Source: Rhizobium sp. Q54
GTDB taxonomy: Bacteria; Pseudomonadota; Alphaproteobacteria; Reyranellales; Reyranellaceae
DNA: 64,000 nucleotides
Assembly (NCBI GenBank): GCA_945903635.1
Contig: CAMDOT010000005.1
Location: forward strand, 1 to 64,000
Direction of reading: 5' to 3'
Of this stretch, positions 15,565 to 24,834 are shown one piece after another. The notes under the pieces are model-generated. The model saw only the letters and a list, made by a program, of their open reading frames with translations. It did not search any database and had not been told where the DNA came from. The position numbers were made by a program, and so were the translations under genes. The first letter of the stretch is position 1, and the number at the start of each line of letters is the position of its first letter.

Positions 15565-16502
15565 AGCTTGCCGCCGCCCTGGTCGCTGCCCTGCTTTTCG
15601 CCGCGTTGCCGCTCCTCACCACGTCGAACTACATCATGGGTGTCGGCGTCTCGGCGCTCATCTTCACGGTGGCCGCCGCCGCACTCAACCTGATCTATGG
15701 CTACACAGGCCTGCTCTCCTTCGCGCAACTTGGCTTCTGGGGAATCGGCGGCTACGCCACGGCACTGACGGTCGTCACCTTCGGCGGTACCTTCTGGTGG
15801 GGCCTTGTCTGGGCGGCCCTCATCAATGCCGCCGTGGCGCTCGTCGTGGGTTATCCGACGTTGCGTACCAACCGCCATGCCTTCGTGATCGTCACGCTCA
15901 CCTTTGCCCTGCTGGCGACGTTGATTGCCCGCGACTGGGTCGACCTGACGCGCGGCGCGCTCGGCATTCCCAACCTGCCGCCGCCGGTGGCCTTCGGCTA
16001 CGAGTTCGGAACCACCGGTCGGTTCTACTGGATCGCCTGGGGCTTCTCGGTCGCAATGCTGACCTTCCTCTACGCGCTCTGCACCTCGCGCATTGGACGC
16101 ACTCTGGTCGCCATCAAGCAGAACGAGCCCCTGGTGCGCGCACAGGGCATCTCCCCCATGCCCTACAAGCTCGCATCCTTCGCGCTCAGCGCCGCCATCA
16201 CCGGCGCGGCGGGCGGCGTCTACAGCTTCCATCTCGGAATCATCGATCCGTTGTTCCTCGACTTCTACTACATGCAGACATTCCTGATCATCGTGATCAT
16301 CGGCGGCGCCGGCAGCTTCTGGGGCGTGGTCGTGTCGGGCATCGCCTTGTCGGCGCTGCCGGAGGTGCTGCGCTTCTCCGCCGACTTCCGCATGATCATC
16401 TACGGCCTGATCCTGGTGGTCGCGATGTTCGTCATGCCGTCCGGCGTCGCGGGCTGGCTGCGCGAACGTCGTCTCGCCCGCCTGCGGAAGACGCTGCGAT
16501 GA
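15561..16502 (+). CDS. Branched-chain-type ABC transporter permease (LivM-like)
   Basis: This is the second permease, 313 residues, with about nine helices. The family stretch LNLIYGYTGLLSFAQLGFWGIG lies near residues 42-63, the coupling loop is AIKQNEPLVRAQGI, and FLIIVIIGGAGSFWGVVVSG is near the C-terminus, which ends in a basic tail (RERRLARLRKTLR). Start and stop both overlap the neighbours by ATGA, so translation is coupled with the LivH-like and LivG-like genes. A longer reading frame upstream is rejected because it runs inside the LivH-like gene without membrane segments of this family. Confidence 0.93.
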   Translation: MKLAAALVAALLFAALPLLTTSNYIMGVGVSALIFTVAAAALNLIYGYTGLLSFAQLGFWGIGGYATALTVVTFGGTFWWGLVWAALINAAVALVVGYPTLRTNRHAFVIVTLTFALLATLIARDWVDLTRGALGIPNLPPPVAFGYEFGTTGRFYWIAWGFSVAMLTFLYALCTSRIGRTLVAIKQNEPLVRAQGISPMPYKLASFALSAAITGAAGGVYSFHLGIIDPLFLDFYYMQTFLIIVIIGGAGSFWGVVVSGIALSALPEVLRFSADFRMIIYGLILVVAMFVMPSGVAGWLRERRLARLRKTLR

Positions 16503-17296
16503 GCGCCGTCCTCGAAGTCACCGGCCTGCGCAAAGCCTACGCTGGGGTACACGCGCTCGACGGCGTGTCGTTCGCGGTCGAGGCCGGCAGCATCACTGGC
16601 CTGATTGGCCCCAACGGCTCGGGCAAGAGCACGGCGATCGACTGCATATCCGGATTCCAGAGGCTCGACAGCGGCAAGGTCGTACTGGCCGGCGCCGACA
16701 TCACCGGGCGTGTCGCGCACCACATCGCGCGCGCCGGCCTGATGCGCACCTTCCAGACCGTGCGGGTCTACGAGCGCCTGTCACTCAGCGACAATCTCGC
16801 CATCGCCCATCAGCAGTTCGATGCGGCAACCTGGGTCGACGAATTCCTGCGCACCCGACGCTATCGCAAGGCCGTCGAGGCGTCCGAGGCACGGGCGCGC
16901 CGGCTGGTCGAACTGATCGGACTGCAACGCTACTACGAGGCCGAGGTCGGTATCCTCTCCTACGGCCAGAAGAAGCTGGTGGCGCTGGCCGCCGCCCTGA
17001 TGCCGCATCCCAAGGTCGTGGTGCTCGACGAGCCGGTGGCGGGCGTCAATCCGAGCCGTATCCGGGAGATCGAGGAAGCGCTGCGCCAGCTCAACCAGGC
17101 CGGTGAAACCTTCCTGATCGTCGAGCACAACGTCGAGTTCATCACCAACCTCTGCCACCAGGTCGTCGTATTGGACCAAGGCCTCAAGCTGGCCGAGGGC
17201 ACGGCCGCCGAGATCCACAGCGATTCGCGCGTTCTGGAAGCCTATCTCGGCACGACGCCGGAGATCGCCGAGGCCGAGATGAGAACTTCGGCATGA
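16499..17296 (+). CDS. ABC transporter ATP-binding protein (LivG-like)
   Basis: This 265-residue ATPase is one of the two nucleotide-binding subunits of the importer. Walker A is GPNGSGKST near residue 40, the Q-loop lies in MRTFQTVRVYERLS, the signature is the LivG-type LSYGQKKLVALAAAL, Walker B is VVVLDEPVAGVNP and the switch His is in IVEHNVEFI. The insert between Q-loop and signature, with ALA/Arg-rich helices, is typical of LivG and longer than in LivF. It overlaps the next gene by ATGA. It is peripheral to the inner membrane. Confidence 0.94.
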   Translation: MSAVLEVTGLRKAYAGVHALDGVSFAVEAGSITGLIGPNGSGKSTAIDCISGFQRLDSGKVVLAGADITGRVAHHIARAGLMRTFQTVRVYERLSLSDNLAIAHQQFDAATWVDEFLRTRRYRKAVEASEARARRLVELIGLQRYYEAEVGILSYGQKKLVALAAALMPHPKVVVLDEPVAGVNPSRIREIEEALRQLNQAGETFLIVEHNVEFITNLCHQVVVLDQGLKLAEGTAAEIHSDSRVLEAYLGTTPEIAEAEMRTSA

Positions 17297-18027
17297 CGGA
17301 CCTCGCGCTCGAACTGGTCTCCGTCACGGCGGGCTATGGCGACAACCCGATCGTGCGCGAATTCTCCGCCCGGCTCTATGCCGGCACGATCACTACGCTG
17401 ATCGGCGGCAATGGCGCGGGCAAGTCGACATTGCTGCGCGCGATCTTCGGCACCAACCGGCATTTCTCCGGCCAGATCGTCTTCAAGGGCGAGACCATCG
17501 AGCAACTGCCGCCCTGGGAGCGGCTGAAACGCGGCGTCGGTTTCGTACCGCAAGGCCGTTGCAATTTTCCGGCGATGACCGTCGAAGAAAACATGAAGAT
17601 GGGCTGTTATACGCTGCCGGCAGGCAGGCATGTCGCGGCCATCGAGCGTGTCGCCAATTCGTTTCCGATGCTGCGCACCAAATGGCGCACCGATGCCGGC
17701 AACCTTTCGGGCGGCGAGCAGCAGATCCTCGAAATGGCGATGGTGCTGCTGGTCGAGCCGACGCTGCTGCTGCTCGACGAACCCTCGCTCGGCCTGTCGC
17801 CCAAGATGCAGGGCGACGTCTTCGTCACGGTGCAGCAGGTCGCCAGGACCGGCGTGACCGTTCTCGTCGTCGAGCAGAACGTGCGCGGCGCGCTGCTGAT
17901 TTCCGATCGTGCCCTGGTGATGGAACAGGGAAGGCTCTTCATGGAGGGTCCGGCCGCCGAAGTGCGGACCGACCCACGCATCCGCCAAGCCTATCTCGGC
18001 GGCAACATCAAACAAACGGCGGCGTAG
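17293..18027 (+). CDS. ABC transporter ATP-binding protein (LivF-like)
   Basis: This is a 244-residue partner ATPase. Walker A is GGNGAGKST at about residue 38, VPQGRCNFPAMTVEENMKMG is the Q-loop region typical of LivF, the signature is LSGGEQQILEMA, Walker B is LLLLDEPSLGLSP and the switch His is replaced by Gln in VVEQNVRGAL, as in other LivF proteins. It ends five bases before the hydantoinase A gene, so transporter and enzyme are one operon, which supports a hydantoin- or amide-like substrate rather than leucine. Confidence 0.94.
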   Translation: MTDLALELVSVTAGYGDNPIVREFSARLYAGTITTLIGGNGAGKSTLLRAIFGTNRHFSGQIVFKGETIEQLPPWERLKRGVGFVPQGRCNFPAMTVEENMKMGCYTLPAGRHVAAIERVANSFPMLRTKWRTDAGNLSGGEQQILEMAMVLLVEPTLLLLDEPSLGLSPKMQGDVFVTVQQVARTGVTVLVVEQNVRGALLISDRALVMEQGRLFMEGPAAEVRTDPRIRQAYLGGNIKQTAA

Positions 18028-18032
18028 GGAAT

Positions 18033-20111
18033 ATGGAAAAGGCTCGTTTGGCGGTCGATATCGGCGGCACGTTCACCGATCTGGCGCTTGAGTGGAACGG
18101 CAGGCGGATGAGCGTGAAGGTGTTGACCACGCCGCGCGCGCCCGAAGAAGGCGTGCTGACCGGCATCAAGGACATTCTGAAGCTCTCCGGTGCAAAGCCG
18201 GCCGATCTCGGCCTGATCATCCACGGCACGACGCTCGCCACCAACGCCATCATCGAGCGCAAGGGCGCGAAGACCGCGCTGATCGTCACCGAGGGCTTCC
18301 GCGATTCGATCGAGATGGCCTTCGAGCACCGCTTCGAGCAGTACGACATTTTCATGCGCAAACCGCCGCCGCTGGTGCCGCGAGACCTGCGCTTCGGCAT
18401 TCCCGAGCGGCTCGACGGTCGCGGCAACATCCTGATCCCGCTCGACGAGGCGGCGGTGACGGCGCTGGCACCCCGGCTCGAGGCCGCTGGCATCGAGGCG
18501 ATCGCGGTGGGCTACATGCACGCCTATCTCGACGGCAAGCATGAGCGGCGCACGCGCGATATCCTGGCGGACTTCCTGCCGGGCCTATCGATCTCGCTCT
18601 CGAGTGAAGTCTCGCCGGAGATCCGCGAGTACGAGCGCTGGTCCACTGCCGTGGCCAACGCCTACGTCCAGCCAGTGATGGATCGTTACCTGGGCCGGCT
18701 TGACGCCGCGCTACGCAGCCAGGGCTTCATCTGCCCGCTGTTCATGATCACCTCGGGTGGCGGATTGGCCAACCTCGATACGGCGCGCAAGTTTCCCATC
18801 CGATTGGTGGAGTCCGGCCCGGCCGGCGGTGCCATCCTGGCCGCCGCACTGGCGCGGCAATGCGGCCTCGACAAGGTCCTGTCCTTCGACATGGGCGGCA
18901 CGACAGCCAAGATCTGCCTGATCGATCACGGCGAACCGCAGCATTCGCGCACGTTCGAAGTGGCACGGCAGTACCGGTTCCTCAAGGGCAGCGGCCTGCC
19001 ACTGCGCATTCCGGTCATCGAGATGGTCGAGATAGGTGCGGGCGGCGGTTCGATCGCATCGGTCGATTCGCTGAGCCGCGTCAACGTCGGACCCGAGAGC
19101 GCCGGCGCCGAGCCCGGCCCCGCGAGCTACGATCGTGGCGGCACGGAGCCCACGGTGACCGACGCCGACGTGGTGTTGGGACGGCTCGATCCCGGCTATT
19201 TCGCCGGTGGCTCGATCAAGCTCTCGTCCGACAAGGCCGGCGGCGCCGTCGATAAGGCGGTCGGCACGCCGCTCGGCCTGGACCGCCTCGATGCCGCCTT
19301 CGGTATCAGCGAGATCGTCGAAGAAAACATGGCCAATGCCGCCCGCGTCCATGCCGTCGAGCGCGGCAAGGAGTTACAGGACCGCACGATGATCGCCTTC
19401 GGCGGCGCGGCCCCCATCCATGCGGCCCGCCTGGCGGAAAAGCTCGGCATCCGCCGCGTGCTGGTGCCGAGCGGCGCCGGCGTCGGCTCGGCTGTCGGCT
19501 TTCTGATGGCGCCGGTCGCCTATGAAGTGGTGCGTAGCCGCTACATCCAACTCGACCACAGCTTCGATCCGACTTACGTCAATGCTTTGTTTGCCGAGAT
19601 GCGGGCCGAGGCCGAAGCCGTCGTGAAGGCCGGGGCGCCCGATACCAAGCTGGTCGAGATTCGTACCGCCGATATGCGCTATCGCGGCCAGGGCCATGAA
19701 ATCACGGTCGACCTGCCGCCAGGTCCCTTCACCACCGCATCGCGCGAGAAGCTCGTGCAGCTCTACGAGACCGGCTACGCCGCGACCTTCGGTCGGACCA
19801 TTCCCGGCCTCGACTCCGAGATCATGAACTGGACGCTGCGGCTCGCCGCCGAACAACCGGCGCAACCCGTCTGTCCGCCGCAGCCTGCCGACACGCCGTC
19901 CAAGCCACGCGGCAGTCGCCTCGTCTACGACCCGGCGGATCAGGACATGAAGGACGTCGCGGTTTATCATCGCGCCGACCTCGCGATCGGCAGCTTCATG
20001 CCCGGCCCTGCCATCATCGCCGAGGACGAAACCACGACGATCGTGCCCAAGAGCTTCACCGCGCGTATCAATCCCATCGGCGCGCTTCTGCTGGAGAAGG
20101 TGGAAACATGA
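18033..20111 (+). CDS. Hydantoinase/oxoprolinase family protein, A subunit (first copy)
   Basis: This 692-residue cytoplasmic enzyme subunit is of the HyuA / 5-oxoprolinase-A type with an actin-like ATPase core. The N-terminus ARLAVDIGGTFTDLALEW carries phosphate loop 1, IIHGTTLATNAIIERKGAK follows, then the conserved EVSPEIREYERWSTAVANAY. LSFDMGGTTAKICLI is phosphate loop 2 at about residue 290, and IGAGGGSIA with GPESAGAEPGPASY is the metal/ATP region. With subunit B it would hydrolyse a cyclic amide at the cost of ATP. The start MEKARLAV was chosen because it directly precedes phosphate loop 1 and lies in the operon gap. It overlaps subunit B by ATGA. Confidence 0.93.
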   Translation: MEKARLAVDIGGTFTDLALEWNGRRMSVKVLTTPRAPEEGVLTGIKDILKLSGAKPADLGLIIHGTTLATNAIIERKGAKTALIVTEGFRDSIEMAFEHRFEQYDIFMRKPPPLVPRDLRFGIPERLDGRGNILIPLDEAAVTALAPRLEAAGIEAIAVGYMHAYLDGKHERRTRDILADFLPGLSISLSSEVSPEIREYERWSTAVANAYVQPVMDRYLGRLDAALRSQGFICPLFMITSGGGLANLDTARKFPIRLVESGPAGGAILAAALARQCGLDKVLSFDMGGTTAKICLIDHGEPQHSRTFEVARQYRFLKGSGLPLRIPVIEMVEIGAGGGSIASVDSLSRVNVGPESAGAEPGPASYDRGGTEPTVTDADVVLGRLDPGYFAGGSIKLSSDKAGGAVDKAVGTPLGLDRLDAAFGISEIVEENMANAARVHAVERGKELQDRTMIAFGGAAPIHAARLAEKLGIRRVLVPSGAGVGSAVGFLMAPVAYEVVRSRYIQLDHSFDPTYVNALFAEMRAEAEAVVKAGAPDTKLVEIRTADMRYRGQGHEITVDLPPGPFTTASREKLVQLYETGYAATFGRTIPGLDSEIMNWTLRLAAEQPAQPVCPPQPADTPSKPRGSRLVYDPADQDMKDVAVYHRADLAIGSFMPGPAIIAEDETTTIVPKSFTARINPIGALLLEKVET

Positions 20112-21844
20112 GCATCAACGATCCGCTGTCGCCGATTCGCCTGCAACTGATGTGGGACCGCCTGATCGCGGTCGTCGAGGAACAGGCGCTGACCCTGATC
20201 CGTACCGGCTTCTCGACCTCGACGCGCGAAGCCGGCGACCTGTCGGCGGGCGTCTTCGACCTTCGGGGGGACATGCTGGCGCAGGCCGTTACCGGCACGC
20301 CCGGTCATATCAATTCGATGGCCCGCGCCGTCCGCCACTTCATCGCGAAATTCCCGGTCGCGACCATGAAGGAAGGCGACATCTTCCTGACCAACGACCC
20401 ATGGAAGGGCACCGGCCATCTACACGACTTCACCTTCGTCACGCCGACCTTCCGGCGCGGCAAGATGGTGGCGATGTTCGCCAGCACCTGCCATGTCGTC
20501 GATATCGGCGGCCGCGGCATGGGCACCGACGCCCGCCAGGTCTTCGAGGAAGGCCTCTATATTCCGCTGATGCGCTTCGCGCGAGAGGGCAAAGTCGACG
20601 AAACGCTGATCGACATCGTCACCGTGAACGTGCGCGAGCCGGTCCAGGTCGTAGGCGATCTCTACTCACTCGCAACTTGCAACGAAATCGGCTGCCGGCG
20701 CTTGGTCGAGATGATGGATGAATTCGCCATCGACGATCTCGATCGCCTCGGTCGGCATATCCTGGAGAAGTCCAAACAGGCCTCGCTCGAGGCCATCCGC
20801 AAGGTCAAACCCGGCGCGTACAAGTTCTCGATGACCGTCGACGGCTACGACAAGCCGATCGATCTCGTCGCCACCATGAAAGTGGGCGAAAGCGGCATCG
20901 ACGTGGATTTCACCGGCACCTCGGGTGTGTCGTCCTACGGCATCAACGTCCCGGTTTGCTACACCGAAGCCTATGCATCGTTCGGCGTGAAATGCATCGT
21001 GGCGCCCAGGGTCCCCAACAACGAGGGCTCGCTCTCGGTGATCCGCGTCACCGCGCCCGAGGGCTGCATCCTGAACGCCAAGCATCCATCACCCGTCGCC
21101 GCCCGCCACGTCACCGGCCAGATGCTGCCCGACGTGATGTTCGGTTGCCTCCATCAGGCCATGCCCGACGGCGTGCCGGCGGAAGGTACCTCGTGCCTGT
21201 GGAATCTGTTCGCCCTGGGTGGTCCCGGCCGCACCGACGGCGATCCGTCGGAGACGGCGAATGCCATCCCGTTCACGGTGATGAGCTTCCATGCCGGCGG
21301 CACCGGGGCGCGGCCCGGCGCTGACGGACTGTCAGCCACGGCCTTCCCGAGTGGCGTGAAGAACGTCCCGATCGAGGTCAACGAGGCGGTTTCGCCGATC
21401 CTCGTCTGGCGCAAGGAGTACCGCCAGGATTCCGGTGGCCCCGGCGAGTTCCGCGGCGGCCTCGGCCAGATCATGGAAGTCGGCACGCTCGACACCGCGC
21501 CCTTCGCCATCAGCGCCTATTACGACCGCATCGACCATCCGCCGCGTGGCCGCGAGGGCGGCCAAAACGGTGCCGCCGGCACTGTAACACTGAAGTCGGG
21601 CGGCAAGCTGCGCGGCATGGGCCAGCAGACCGTTGGTCAGCACGACCGCGTCATCATCTCGATGCCGGGCGGCGGCGGCCTCGGCAATCCGCGCCGACGC
21701 GATGTCGCTTCGGTGGCGCAGGACGTCCGTGAAGGCTTCATTTCGGTCGAGGCGGCGCGACGCGACTACGGCGTCGCCGTGGCACCCGACGGCACCGTCG
21801 ACACGGCCGAAACCCAGAAGCTGCGCACGCTCGCCGCAGAATAG
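20108..21844 (+). CDS. Hydantoinase B / oxoprolinase family protein (first copy)
   Basis: This 578-residue HyuB-type subunit is translationally coupled to subunit A. Family stretches in order are LMWDRLIAVVEEQALTLIRT, STREAGDLSAGVFDLRGDML, GDIFLTNDPWKGTGHLHDFT (probable metal ligands Asp/His), VDFTGTSGVSSYGINVP and RGGLGQIMEVGT, with a Gly-rich end, MPGGGGLGNPRRRD. It is the usual length for the family. Together with subunit A it performs ATP-driven hydrolysis of a five-membered cyclic amide or similar. An LLM oxidoreductase follows 20 bp downstream, so an oxidative step may act on the same compound. Confidence 0.93.
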   Translation: MSINDPLSPIRLQLMWDRLIAVVEEQALTLIRTGFSTSTREAGDLSAGVFDLRGDMLAQAVTGTPGHINSMARAVRHFIAKFPVATMKEGDIFLTNDPWKGTGHLHDFTFVTPTFRRGKMVAMFASTCHVVDIGGRGMGTDARQVFEEGLYIPLMRFAREGKVDETLIDIVTVNVREPVQVVGDLYSLATCNEIGCRRLVEMMDEFAIDDLDRLGRHILEKSKQASLEAIRKVKPGAYKFSMTVDGYDKPIDLVATMKVGESGIDVDFTGTSGVSSYGINVPVCYTEAYASFGVKCIVAPRVPNNEGSLSVIRVTAPEGCILNAKHPSPVAARHVTGQMLPDVMFGCLHQAMPDGVPAEGTSCLWNLFALGGPGRTDGDPSETANAIPFTVMSFHAGGTGARPGADGLSATAFPSGVKNVPIEVNEAVSPILVWRKEYRQDSGGPGEFRGGLGQIMEVGTLDTAPFAISAYYDRIDHPPRGREGGQNGAAGTVTLKSGGKLRGMGQQTVGQHDRVIISMPGGGGLGNPRRRDVASVAQDVREGFISVEAARRDYGVAVAPDGTVDTAETQKLRTLAAE

Positions 21845-21864
21845 TTCGTCACAGGAGTCTCGCG

Positions 21865-22872
21865 ATGCGCGTCAGCGCCGGTCTGCCCACGGGCATGGAA
21901 GGTCTCACCTACCCCATCCCCTTCTCCGATCCGGAGAACGTCATCAGGATCGCCCAGGCGGCGGAAAAGTTCGGCTACGACTCGGTGTGGGGCAATGACC
22001 ACATGACGACGCAGAACTACGTGCGCGCCGAGTTCCCGGTGCCGCCACGCTTCTGGGAACCACTGATCACCTACGCCTTCGTGCTGTCGGAGACCAAGAC
22101 CATCAAGGTCGGCACCGGCATCCTTGTGCTGCCGATGCGCCACGACATCGTGGTGGCGGCAAAGCAGATCGTCACGCTTGACCATTTCGGCAAGGGCCGG
22201 CTCGAGCTCGGTGTCGGCATCGGCGCCTATCGCGAGGAGTTCAAGGCATTGCAGCCCGATGCCAAAATGGATCGCGGCGACATCGTCGACGAGGGCCTGC
22301 AGGCACTCAACCTGCTGTTCAAGGAGCGTGTCGCGAGCTTCGATGGCAAGTACTACAAGTTCAAGGACGTCGAACTCTACCCCAAGCCCTACCAGAAGCA
22401 TTTGCCGATCTACGTCGGCGGCAACAACCCCAACAACATCACGCGCACCGCGAAATGGGCGGACGGTTGGCTGCCAGCCGGCATGCATGTCGACCGCGTG
22501 CGGGCGGGCGTGACGATGCTGCGCGAGGAGGCCGAGAAGGCTGGTCGCGACTGGCGGACCATTGAGGTCTGCCCGCAATTCGTCGTTCATCTCGGCAAGA
22601 CGCATGACGCCGCGGTCACGAGCTTCCGCAAGAGCCAGATGAACAAGCACCTGGTATCGCTCAGCAAGTCCACGCTGAAAGGCCAGGGCACGGCGACGCA
22701 CGAGGATATCAATTTGATCGGCACGCCGGCCGAGGTGGTGGAAAAGGCGCTCGCCTTCCGCGAGGCCGGCGTCACCCACCTGCTCGGACTCTATTTCGCG
22801 GCCAACACCGTGCCCGAGCTGCTGGACCAAATGCAGATCTTCGCCGAAGAGGTCATGCCGAAGGTGAAATGA
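21865..22872 (+). CDS. LLM class flavin/F420-dependent oxidoreductase
   Basis: This 335-residue TIM-barrel protein of the luciferase-like superfamily starts MRVSAGLPTGMEGLTYPIPF, contains YDSVWGNDHMTTQ, GTGILVLPMRHDIVVAAKQI and the family hallmark GRLELGVGIGAYREEF, and ends with an adaptor helix. ATG follows AGGAG. The cofactor may be FMN or F420; sequence alone does not decide. It is 20 bp behind hydantoinase B in the same operon and its C-terminus overlaps the convergent LLM gene by 20 bp. It is a close paralogue of that gene, so the two face each other after an inverted duplication. Confidence 0.9.
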   Translation: MRVSAGLPTGMEGLTYPIPFSDPENVIRIAQAAEKFGYDSVWGNDHMTTQNYVRAEFPVPPRFWEPLITYAFVLSETKTIKVGTGILVLPMRHDIVVAAKQIVTLDHFGKGRLELGVGIGAYREEFKALQPDAKMDRGDIVDEGLQALNLLFKERVASFDGKYYKFKDVELYPKPYQKHLPIYVGGNNPNNITRTAKWADGWLPAGMHVDRVRAGVTMLREEAEKAGRDWRTIEVCPQFVVHLGKTHDAAVTSFRKSQMNKHLVSLSKSTLKGQGTATHEDINLIGTPAEVVEKALAFREAGVTHLLGLYFAANTVPELLDQMQIFAEEVMPKVK

Positions 22873-23857
22873 CCGCCTTGGCGAACCATTCCATCTGATC
22901 CTCGAACTCGGCGATGGAATCAGCCGGGATCATCAGCGCGCACGCGTGATCGACGCCGATCCGGGCCAGGCCTGCCACTTTTTCCCGGAGGAGATCGGGC
23001 GAGCCCACCAGATTGGCGACGACCTGCTTGGAAAGATCGCGGCCGGTATAGGCGAGCGACTTGCGGTGATGGACCAGGCCCGAGGCCATGTAGCGACGTT
23101 CGGCCTCTTCCGCCGTCTTGGCAATGGTGAGCGAAAACTGCGGCGCGACCTCGATGGCGGCAGGATCGCGGCCGAGTTCGGCAGCTCTCGCCTTCAGCGA
23201 CTTGATGCGCTCCTCGAGTTCCGGCCACGGGCGCCAGCCTGGTAGCCAGCCGGTGCCGACTTGCGCCGCCCGCTCGACGTTCGCGAGATTGTGGCCGCCG
23301 ACCCACAGCGCGAAGGGGTTCTGCGCGGGCTTGGGAAACATCTCCATGTCGCGGCAGGCGTAATATTTGCCCTGGTGAGTCACCCGCGTCTCGGTGAACA
23401 GTCGCCGCATTAGCGCGATGCCCTCGTCGAGCATTTCGCCGCGCTGGGCGGTGGAGGAGATCCGGGGCGCCCAGGCCTCGAACTCCTCGCGATAGGCGCC
23501 GACGCCTACGCCCAGGATCAGCCGGCCTGCCGAGAGTTGATCTATCGTCGCGGCCTGCTTGGCGAGCCAGAACGGATCGCGCATCGGCGGGATGGCAACG
23601 GCGGTGCCGACCTTCAGCGTCGTCGTCGCCGCTGCGCAGAAGGAAAGCACGGTCATGACGTCATAGAAATTGGGCGGTTTGCCGGGAAACAGGTCACTCA
23701 CATATTTCTGCGTGGTGATGTGATCATTGCCCCACACGGAATGGTACCCGAGCTTTTCGCAGCTCCGGGCCAGTCGGACGAAATCGGCCGGGTCGACGAA
23801 GGGGATGGGATACATCACGCCTTCGAAGCAGGTCGGCAGGCTGATACTGAACTTCAT
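22853..23857 (-). CDS. LLM class flavin-dependent oxidoreductase
   Basis: This 334-residue luciferase-like enzyme has MKFSISLPTCFEGVMYPIPF at the N-terminus, HSVWGNDHITTQ, GTAVAIPPMRDPFWLAKQA, GRLILGVGVGAYREEF and a C-terminal helix EFEDQMEWFAKAV. It is similar along its full length to the rightward LLM gene with which it converges. Its start codon overlaps the stop of... the gene order is reversed here: the upstream LLM gene on this strand lies to the left of none, and its own 5' end at the ATGA overlap joins the 24-kb LLM gene. Substrate unknown, probably a heterocycle or amide. Confidence 0.9.
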   Translation of the reverse strand: MKFSISLPTCFEGVMYPIPFVDPADFVRLARSCEKLGYHSVWGNDHITTQKYVSDLFPGKPPNFYDVMTVLSFCAAATTTLKVGTAVAIPPMRDPFWLAKQAATIDQLSAGRLILGVGVGAYREEFEAWAPRISSTAQRGEMLDEGIALMRRLFTETRVTHQGKYYACRDMEMFPKPAQNPFALWVGGHNLANVERAAQVGTGWLPGWRPWPELEERIKSLKARAAELGRDPAAIEVAPQFSLTIAKTAEEAERRYMASGLVHHRKSLAYTGRDLSKQVVANLVGSPDLLREKVAGLARIGVDHACALMIPADSIAEFEDQMEWFAKAVISPSA

Positions 23858-24834
23858 GTCGTCTGCCCCCGCGCCGCTGCCAGGGCAGCCGCGATGGAGG
23901 GTGCATCATCCATGCCACCCAGGATCACCTCATCGAGACCGATGGCGCGGTATTCTTCGAGCCTGGCCTTGACCTGGCGAGGCGTGCCGCAGGCGGCGTG
24001 GCGGCGTACGACATCGTCGCTCACCAGGCGATCGACCTCGCTCCAGTTCTCGGCGGCATAGGCCGCGGCCAACGCTGCCTGGTCGAGCTGGGCGCCGCTC
24101 AGGCGGATGTTCTCGGCATGATGGGCGCCGCGCAGCACGAAGCCGATCGGCCGACGGATCGGGTCGATGCCCTGCTTCTCCGTGGCGCCGAGCTTGGCGT
24201 AGACGATGCCGAGCTTGCGGAAGGGCCGGTCTGCCGCACCCGAGGCAGTCTGCTCGATGCAGGCCTTCACGAAGGGCGGCGAAGTCGCGGCCGAGATCAG
24301 CACGCCGTCGGTCTCGCGACCGGCCAACTGCAGCATCTTGGCCCGCGAGGCTGCCAGCACGATCGGCACGTTGCGCCCGCCATTGGCCAGACGTCGTCCG
24401 GCGACGTGGAAGACCTGGCCCTCGAAATTCACCATCTCGCCCGCCAGCAGCGCGCGGCAGATCTTCACGGTCTCCGAGATGGTGACCAGCGGCCGCGTCG
24501 CCTCGATGCCGGCCGCCTTGAGATCGGCCGGAGCGCCCGCACCCAGGCACAGGATTATGCGGCCGGGGTACATTTCCTCCAGCGTCGCCGCCGCCATGGC
24601 GATGAAGACGGGATGGGCCGAATAGGGACTCATCGCCATCAAGGCGACCTTGATGCGCCGGGTGGCGCCCAGCGCCAGCGCCGCCATGGTAATGGGGTCG
24701 CGCAGATAGAGATGGCAGGCGATCCACAGCGTGGAGGCCCCGCCCGCTTCGGCAGCCTGTGCCTGCGCCGGAATGTCGGCCACCGGCGCCCGGCCATCCA
24801 TCGAGATACCGAACCCGGCCCCTGACTCAACCAT
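23854..24834 (-). CDS. LLM class flavin-dependent oxidoreductase, divergent member
   Basis: This is a luciferase-like monooxygenase of about 326 residues that begins MVESGAGFGISMDGRAPVAD and contains ALGATRRIKVALMAMSPYSAHP, YPGRIILCLGAGAPADL and IVLAASRAKMLQLAGRETDGVL. It is only distantly related to its two LLM neighbours and resembles the F420-dependent reductase/merely LLM group. The start is uncertain: ATG at 24834 overlaps the upstream stop by 8 bp, while an ATG 12 bp further up would overlap by 20. It sits between the threonine-synthase-like gene and the paralogous LLM gene, sharing ATGA with the latter, so all three are one leftward operon. Confidence 0.87.
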   Translation of the reverse strand: MVESGAGFGISMDGRAPVADIPAQAQAAEAGGASTLWIACHLYLRDPITMAALALGATRRIKVALMAMSPYSAHPVFIAMAAATLEEMYPGRIILCLGAGAPADLKAAGIEATRPLVTISETVKICRALLAGEMVNFEGQVFHVAGRRLANGGRNVPIVLAASRAKMLQLAGRETDGVLISAATSPPFVKACIEQTASGAADRPFRKLGIVYAKLGATEKQGIDPIRRPIGFVLRGAHHAENIRLSGAQLDQAALAAAYAAENWSEVDRLVSDDVVRRHAACGTPRQVKARLEEYRAIGLDEVILGGMDDAPSIAAALAAARGQTT

